Part shown: positions 7,689 to 12,751 of the stretch, in pieces | Layout: each line of letters opens with the position of its first letter | Position numbering within the stretch: position 1 is the first letter of the stretch | Source: Chloroflexota bacterium | GTDB lineage: Bacteria; Chloroflexota; Dehalococcoidia; E44-bin15 | Assembly: GCA_015222405.1 (NCBI GenBank) | Contig: JADFVG010000035.1 | Location: forward strand, 1 to 12,751 | DNA length: 12,751 nucleotides | Reading direction: 5' to 3' | The notes under the pieces: generated by a model | The model's input: the letters and a program-made list of their open reading frames with translations, nothing else | Told to the model about the DNA's origin: nothing | Databases searched by the model: none | Translations under genes and position numbers: made by a program

Positions 7689-7802
7689 CTACAGCTCCAT
7701 CTTCAGTTGCTTGGGCCTGTTAGCGGTTACCCTGCCGTCCCTGACGCTGCCTATCAGTGGCTCATACCAGCGGAAATGCGCTCCGGCGAGGGCCAGAGGC
7801 AT
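7689..7802 (-). other. Possible 3' tail of an element gene
   Basis: An open frame of 37 codons ending at TAG 7691-7689; the part below about 7770 reads WYEPLIGSVRDGRVTANRPK and has coding-like texture. Its stop is about 20 bases before the next gene's CTG start, a spacing expected of neighbouring genes in one operon. Its upper part is antisense to the recombinase remnant, so the 5' portion is probably not the original sequence and the gene may have been cut at the same breakpoint. No family recognised. Confidence 0.22.
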
Positions 7803-8377
7803 GCCCTAGTCGCTGGCTGCCCAAGAGTAAGATAGAAGGCTTCGTCATTGACAGAGTGAAGGGCTGTATTCTTACAGATGAGAACCTTACTGAGCTAATC
7901 AAGATGACTAATGAGGAAATCCAAGCCCTATCCCAAGACGAAAGTGAGCGAGTGAAGGTGATGGATGGTCAGATCAGGGATGTAGATGCTAGATTGCAGC
8001 GCCTCTATGATGCATTAGAGACTGGGAAGTTTACAACCGATGAGCTGGCTCCGAGGATAAGGGCTCTTGTGGCCAAGAAGGCTGAGCTTCAAGGTGCAAG
8101 AGAGGAGGCTATAGAGGCTTTACCGGCAAAGCGGTTTGACATCGAGGATATGCAAGTGATGCGGGGCTATGTCGAGGATTTGAGGACTCTCCTTGGCTCG
8201 GCCTCGATGTTGGAGCAGAAGGCTTTCCTCAAGTCGTTTGTTAAGAGGATTAACGTTTCAAATTCAGAGGTTACAGTCGACTACACTCTGCCCATGCCAC
8301 CTATTGAGAGTGATAGCGAGACGGTTCCGGTTCTTGCTTTTATACAAAATGGCTGGGGAACTAGGATTCGAACCTAG
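7757..8377 (+). pseudogene. Large serine recombinase, C-terminal remnant ending inside tRNA-Gln
   Basis: 206 codons from GTG 7757, but homology-like sequence begins about residue 5 (SGNALRRGPEACPSRWLPKS), the end of the zinc-ribbon region of large serine recombinases, of which only C16 remains. Residues 45-130 form a charged coiled coil (ALSQDESERVKVMDGQIRDV onward). ALETGKFTTDELAPRI, the YVEDLRTLL segment and FLKSFVKRINVSNSEVTVDY are typical of C-terminal halves in these proteins. Family members have about 450-550 residues with the catalytic serine domain at the N-terminus, which is absent: a stop lies just upstream at 7742-7744. The final codons (NGWGTRIRT) are the reverse complement of the tRNA-Gln T-arm and acceptor end, a typical result of tRNA-targeted integration. 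It cannot catalyse recombination alone. It faces the tRNA and is the only clear plus-strand gene here. Confidence 0.75.
8350..8377. other. Probable attachment-site half (attL/attR) in the tRNA-Gln 3' end
   Basis: The recombinase remnant's stop codon lies in the T-arm of tRNA-Gln, so 28 bp are shared. Elements that integrate into tRNA genes recreate the tRNA 3' end, and the integrase gene commonly abuts it. No second copy of this sequence is visible in the window, so the other end of the element lies outside or has been lost. Core limits are a guess. Confidence 0.45.
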
Positions 8378-8423
8378 CCTTGCAGATCCAGAGTCTGCCG
8401 TCCTACCACTAGACGATTCCCCA
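8350..8423 (-). tRNA. tRNA-Gln (anticodon CTG)
   Basis: All arms fold by eye. The 7-bp acceptor stem pairs TGGGGAA (8423-8417) with TTCCCCA (8360-8354), discriminator G at 8353, and an encoded CCA at 8352-8350. The D-arm is GTC...GAC, the anticodon stem GCAGA/TCTGC encloses loop CTCTGGA with anticodon CTG reading CAG, and the T-arm is CTAGG-TTCGAAT-CCTAG. The U1-A72 pair and G73 are usual for bacterial tRNA-Gln. Length is 74 nt including CCA. The last 28 bases overlap, on the opposite strand, the 3' end of the recombinase remnant, making this the probable attachment site. It follows the acetyltransferase stop by about 40 bases and has its own promoter. Confidence 0.96.
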
Positions 8424-8432
8424 ACCTATGCC

Positions 8433-8461
8433 ATTATACAATAGGGTGCCCAAAGGGTAAA
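8433..8461 (-). promoter_or_regulatory. Promoter of tRNA-Gln
   Basis: On the minus strand, -35 TTTACC (8461-8456, four of six consensus bases) is followed by exactly 17 bases and a perfect -10 TATAAT (8438-8433). Transcription would start near 8426, only a few bases before the tRNA 5' end at 8423, implying a very short leader. The spacing and location just after the acetyltransferase stop make it a convincing housekeeping-sigma promoter. Confidence 0.75.
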
Positions 8462-8465
8462 CCCG

Positions 8466-8945
8466 CTATATTAACTCCAGCCTCCGATTGTGTAAGAAGC
8501 TGTCAAACCCAGCTTGCCGCCAGAAGGCAATGCCCCTTTCGTTCTTGTCAAGGACGTGCAGCATTGCGTGAGCAAGGCCCTGCTCCTTAAACCATGCCAG
8601 GGCAGCCTGGGTTAGCTTCCACCCGATACCCTTTCCCCGGAACGATTCCAAGACGAAGGCATCTTGTATGTAGCCATATTCCGCTGGTTCGAAAACGGGG
8701 GGATTGCTGGCGATAATTACCAGAGTATAGCCAACCAGCTCACCTGAGGGCGAGTGGGCGACAAAGATGGTGCGTCTGGGTAAGCTCAAAGCCTCCGCGG
8801 CCCAGGTGCGGAAGTGTGGCTCACCATCGGCTCGCACTTTGAGCCTCGGGTCGATGCCCGTCTGATGTTTCATGAACTCCTTCCACAAAGCTACAATGGC
8901 ATCGAGGTCCTGCTCAACGGCGGGGCGGACCTGGTAATCATCCAT
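8466..8945 (-). CDS. GNAT-family N-acetyltransferase
   Basis: 159 residues, a full single GNAT domain. Motif A, with FVLESFRGKGIGWKL (97-111), contains the R-G-x-G-x-G acetyl-CoA pyrophosphate loop (R103, G104, G106, G108). The strand before it (YGYIQDAFV) and the C-terminal motif B (NERGIAFWRQAGF, 135-147) complete the fold. The start ATG 8945 has AAAGGGG seven bases upstream. It begins 16 bases after gltX stops, so it is probably co-transcribed with it. Members acetylate small molecules, antibiotics or protein N-termini; nothing here fixes the substrate. Confidence 0.9.
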   Translation of the reverse strand: MDDYQVRPAVEQDLDAIVALWKEFMKHQTGIDPRLKVRADGEPHFRTWAAEALSLPRRTIFVAHSPSGELVGYTLVIIASNPPVFEPAEYGYIQDAFVLESFRGKGIGWKLTQAALAWFKEQGLAHAMLHVLDKNERGIAFWRQAGFDSFLHNRRLELI

Positions 8946-8961
8946 AGCGATCCCCTTTCAT

Positions 8962-10440
<1,479 letters not shown>

Positions 10441-10485
10441 ATCATTATCCCGATCTAGATGTTTACCAGCCAGGGTTAAAACGAA

Positions 10486-10635
10486 TTACGCCCCAAGGGC
10501 AACCACTATCATTATGATGATCCAGGGAATTAAGAAGACAACCAGCATCCCCAAAGCCAGGCCTAAACCGAGGAGGAAGGCTGTATCAAAGCGTATCCTA
10601 ACATTGACCTCATTAACCTCTTTTCGCTCTTCCAT
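10486..10635 (-). CDS. Small membrane protein, 49 residues
   Basis: The sequence begins MEERKEVNEVNVRIRFDTAF and ends in a long hydrophobic stretch (about 18-48) that could form one long or two short helices with a proline break (LIPW). The charged N-terminus would stay in the cytoplasm. I chose ATG 10635 because it has a strong GGGGG ribosome binding site seven bases upstream; the longer reading from 10698 lacks one and would run into the end of the DUF362 gene. It sits 37 bases after that gene and 45 before gltX, so it is likely in the same operon. No family is recognised; the location between conserved genes suggests a real, possibly lineage-specific gene. Confidence 0.65.
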   Translation of the reverse strand: MEERKEVNEVNVRIRFDTAFLLGLGLALGMLVVFLIPWIIIMIVVALGA

Positions 10636-10672
10636 TTTCAAACCCCCTAAGTTGATTATGGTAAAATCTCGT

Positions 10673-11707
10673 TTAACCGAGGTATCTTTCAACTCCATGA
10701 ATATGCCATTTTAGCTGCTCGGGGAAGTCTTTGTGGGGCTTGAAGGTGCGAATGCAGCCGTCTATGTTTTGGCCCACAATTTCGATCTTCGAGAGGTCTC
10801 CTTGCCCCAGGCCTGCCTGATGGCAATAGCTGAGGTAGCCTATCTGGTCAATGTCTAAGCCCATGATCCTTGCCGCTACACTATCGCAGGCAACAAAGTC
10901 GGTGCTCGCCCAGGCAAGCCCAAGAGCGACGCTTTCACCACAGGCCGGGCCATCCCCCTCCATGCCCTCAAGGCCATCGATCACCGAAAGATGAGGGGGA
11001 ATAATCCTGGCCAGCTTATAGAGGTTCAGGTTCAGCACCGGGTTGCCCTGATGCATCTTGATTTTATCGTTACCGCTCCTCTCGACCCAGCGCCCGGCTA
11101 GCCTCCCCCAAAGGGAATGGGCTGGCATCTTCAATCGTATCAACTGGGCGAGAATAGCGAGCTTTGCCGTTAGCGCATTCTCCCTGCGCCTCAGGCCGCC
11201 CATGACCATATTCTTCAACGCGGCAGTGATGATAACGCAATCGTGGGTTTTGGGGGGACAGATGGAGATGCGGTAATGGGCATCAACCACGCTCTTTGCC
11301 AGCCTCACGGTGATGGGCTTTAGCTCAGAATCGAGGATCTCCACACGTACCTGTTCATCAGAATTTAAGTCCACAAACTGGACATTATACCGATCCTTTA
11401 AAGAGAAATATCCCAGGTGCCTGAACGCTGTCATGGTATCGGGCGCCCCCGTACCTGAACCCTCCCCGATGGTGATCTGGCATGAGGTGCGCTCTTGGAG
11501 GAAATCGAGAAGCGCCCTCATGGCGTCGAGGTGGGTGACGGCCAGCGGGTTGGTGACCGTGAGTAAGTTTGGCTTCACCAGTATCCTTTCTACCCCATCA
11601 AGGTTGATATCGCTGGCGATCAGCTCCAACGCCCTTCTTATGTTGGCATAGCGATCCTCGCCCTTGACCAGTGCCACTCGAGGACAAGCATTACCCACCT
11701 TTTTCAC
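10673..11707 (-). CDS. DUF362 domain protein without ferredoxin domain
   Basis: 344 residues; the whole protein reads as a DUF362 domain. Conserved-looking blocks are VKPNLL (44-49) with T58-H59, IGEGSGTGAPDT (80-91), CPPKTHDC (150-157), LKNMVMGG (164-171), and DGLEGMEGDGP (244-254) followed by DFVACDSVAARIMGL. Some DUF362 proteins carry a 4Fe-4S ferredoxin module; no CxxCxxC pattern is present here. No signal peptide is visible, so it is probably cytoplasmic. Function is not established for the family. The start is GTG 11707, but a GTG at 11698 has a better-placed AGGGGTGA ribosome binding site and may be the true one (341 residues). It lies 32 bases after the pseudouridine synthase. Confidence 0.88.
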   Translation of the reverse strand: MKKVGNACPRVALVKGEDRYANIRRALELIASDINLDGVERILVKPNLLTVTNPLAVTHLDAMRALLDFLQERTSCQITIGEGSGTGAPDTMTAFRHLGYFSLKDRYNVQFVDLNSDEQVRVEILDSELKPITVRLAKSVVDAHYRISICPPKTHDCVIITAALKNMVMGGLRRRENALTAKLAILAQLIRLKMPAHSLWGRLAGRWVERSGNDKIKMHQGNPVLNLNLYKLARIIPPHLSVIDGLEGMEGDGPACGESVALGLAWASTDFVACDSVAARIMGLDIDQIGYLSYCHQAGLGQGDLSKIEIVGQNIDGCIRTFKPHKDFPEQLKWHIHGVERYLG

Positions 11708-11739
11708 CCCTGGCTCATTCTATCATCTCACCACCACCT

Positions 11740-12645
11740 CTACAACGGTGATGAAATATGCTTCAGTGCTTGCTCCAGATCAGCAGGCAGCTTGGAGCTG
11801 AATTCCACATGCTCCCCGGTGCGGGGGAGCCTGAAACCGAGATGGTGGGCATGAACAAACTGTCGCTTGAGGAAGAGCGACCTCGAGCCATAGACCTCAT
11901 CGCCTACTACCGGATAGCCTATGGCAGCGAGGTGGACGCGAATCTGATGAGTGCGCCCCGTCTCCAGGGTCACCTCGAGAAGGCTATAGTTATCTATGTA
12001 GTTGACAACTCGGTAGTGGGTGCGTGCCTCTCTGCCAGTGGTAACCACAGCCATCCGCTTTCTGTTGCCTGGGTCACGCCCGATGGGAGCTTCGATAATG
12101 CCTCTATCCGGGGAGAGATGCCCCAACACCAGCACCAGGTATCGCTTCACCACCGAACGAGCCTTGATCTGAGCCGAGAGGCTCTGCTGGGCAGCATCGT
12201 TTTTGGCTACCACCATCAACCCGGAAGTATTCTTATCCAGGCGATGCACAATCCCAGGTCGGGCTGAGCCGCCAACTCCGGGGAGATGCGGACAGTGGGT
12301 CAGGATGGCGTTCACCAGGGTGTGGCTGGGGTGACCAGGGGCGGGATGAACAATAAGCCCCGCTGGCTTATCCACCACCAGAAGATCACTATCTTCGTAG
12401 ACAATATTGAGAGGTATTTCCTCGGGAAGGGGAAAGGTGGGGGCAGAAGGCGGTATTGTGACGCTAACTTTATCTCCGATGTTGAGCCTGAAGCTCCTCT
12501 TCACCCCAGCGTCATTAACGGTGATGTATCCCTCGTTGACCAGCTTCTGAATATGGGAGCGCGATAGCTCCGGGCACTCCTCAGCGATGTATTTATCGAG
12601 GCGCATTCCTGCTCTGGCCACAGTGAATTGAAGCTTGCTAGTCAT
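11740..12645 (-). CDS. rluD: RluA/RluD-family 23S rRNA pseudouridine synthase
   Basis: 301 residues, normal length. Residues about 1-62 are an S4 RNA-binding domain (RLDKYIAEECPELSRSHIQK). The catalytic domain contains GIVHRLDKNTSGLMVVAKN (131-149), where D137 is the nucleophilic aspartate. VVDKPAGLIVHPAPGH (90-105) and TGRTHQIRVHLAAIGYPVVG are further family signatures. It isomerises specific uridines in rRNA (RluD-type targets are helix 69 of 23S rRNA), but the exact site cannot be told from RluA/RluC paralogues by sequence alone, so the symbol is tentative. Its ATG overlaps the lspA stop by 8 nt, with no strong ribosome binding site, suggesting translational coupling to lspA. Confidence 0.93.
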   Translation of the reverse strand: MTSKLQFTVARAGMRLDKYIAEECPELSRSHIQKLVNEGYITVNDAGVKRSFRLNIGDKVSVTIPPSAPTFPLPEEIPLNIVYEDSDLLVVDKPAGLIVHPAPGHPSHTLVNAILTHCPHLPGVGGSARPGIVHRLDKNTSGLMVVAKNDAAQQSLSAQIKARSVVKRYLVLVLGHLSPDRGIIEAPIGRDPGNRKRMAVVTTGREARTHYRVVNYIDNYSLLEVTLETGRTHQIRVHLAAIGYPVVGDEVYGSRSLFLKRQFVHAHHLGFRLPRTGEHVEFSSKLPADLEQALKHISSPL

Positions 12646-12751
12646 CTTTTAACTCGTGGGGTTGCCTTTGCCTTCTGGCGAGGAATATCAAATAGTAGAG
12701 GACAAGGATGACGCCGACAGTGATGGCGGAATCGGCAAGATTGAACACCGG
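12638..12751 (-). CDS. lspA: Lipoprotein signal peptidase II, C-terminal end (partial)
   Basis: The last 37 residues are present, the 5' part lying beyond the right edge. They begin PVFNLADSAITVGVILVLYY, which includes the conserved F-N-x-A-D motif whose aspartate is one of the two catalytic residues of this aspartyl membrane protease, followed by the fourth membrane helix and a short cytoplasmic tail rich in R, Q and K. The enzyme cleaves prolipoproteins in the cytoplasmic membrane after lipidation. The stop TAG (12640-12638) lies inside the start of the pseudouridine synthase gene (ATGACTAG), a common lspA-rluD arrangement. Confidence 0.9.
   Translation of the reverse strand, partial: PVFNLADSAITVGVILVLYYLIFLARRQRQPHELKDD

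Noticed and set aside
8193..8444. 83-codon plus-strand frame reading through tRNA-Gln
   Set aside because: It is another frame of the recombinase remnant and the antisense of the tRNA; a common spurious call next to tRNA genes.
10662..10685. Possible terminator (CTCG...CGAG then ATTTT on the minus strand) after the DUF362 gene
   Set aside because: The stem is only four base pairs and the T-run is short; not convincing, and the downstream genes are closely spaced.
11758..12267. 169-codon plus-strand frame
   Set aside because: Antisense shadow of the pseudouridine synthase, whose catalytic motifs are clear on the minus strand.

Overview
The window looks like a chromosomal segment of a bacterium with moderate GC, plausibly a Chloroflexota/Dehalococcoidia-type genome. 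That placement is an inference from how the proteins read and from the serine-recombinase/tRNA arrangement; no marker gene fixes it. Almost every real gene lies on the minus strand.

Right part (about 8350-12751), core housekeeping block. In transcription order it holds the 3' end of lspA (signal peptidase II), an RluA/RluD-type pseudouridine synthase overlapping it by 8 nt, a DUF362 protein, a 49-residue membrane protein, gltX (glutamyl-tRNA synthetase), a GNAT acetyltransferase, and a tRNA-Gln (anticodon CTG) with its own good promoter and an encoded CCA end. The tight spacing suggests one transcription unit down to the acetyltransferase.

Middle part (about 6600-8377), a decayed mobile-element zone next to the tRNA. 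A large serine recombinase on the plus strand has lost its catalytic N-terminal domain. Its last codons run into the 3' half of tRNA-Gln, which marks the tRNA as the likely attachment site. Beyond it are a 135-residue protein of unknown function with an odd start region, a roughly 300-base stretch with no convincing gene, two inverted repeats, and an N-terminal stub of a Wzx/MATE-like polysaccharide flippase.

Left part (1 to about 6500), a surface-glycan cassette on the minus strand: two GT4-type glycosyltransferases, a SAM-dependent methyltransferase, and a very large membrane protein. The large protein is at least 1184 residues long and open at the left window edge. It has a GT-C-like multi-spanning N-terminal half and a long exterior region with several carbohydrate-binding-like beta-sandwich domains. 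Translating the minus strand line by line from 3554 to base 3 gives no stop. The GT4 at 4267-5355 and the methyltransferase are visibly AT-richer than the flanking genes, which suggests the cassette was assembled from different sources. Together the genes could build a glycan in the cytoplasm (GT4 enzymes, methyltransferase), with outer-face transfer by the GT-C protein. The resident flippase is truncated, so export would need a flippase elsewhere.
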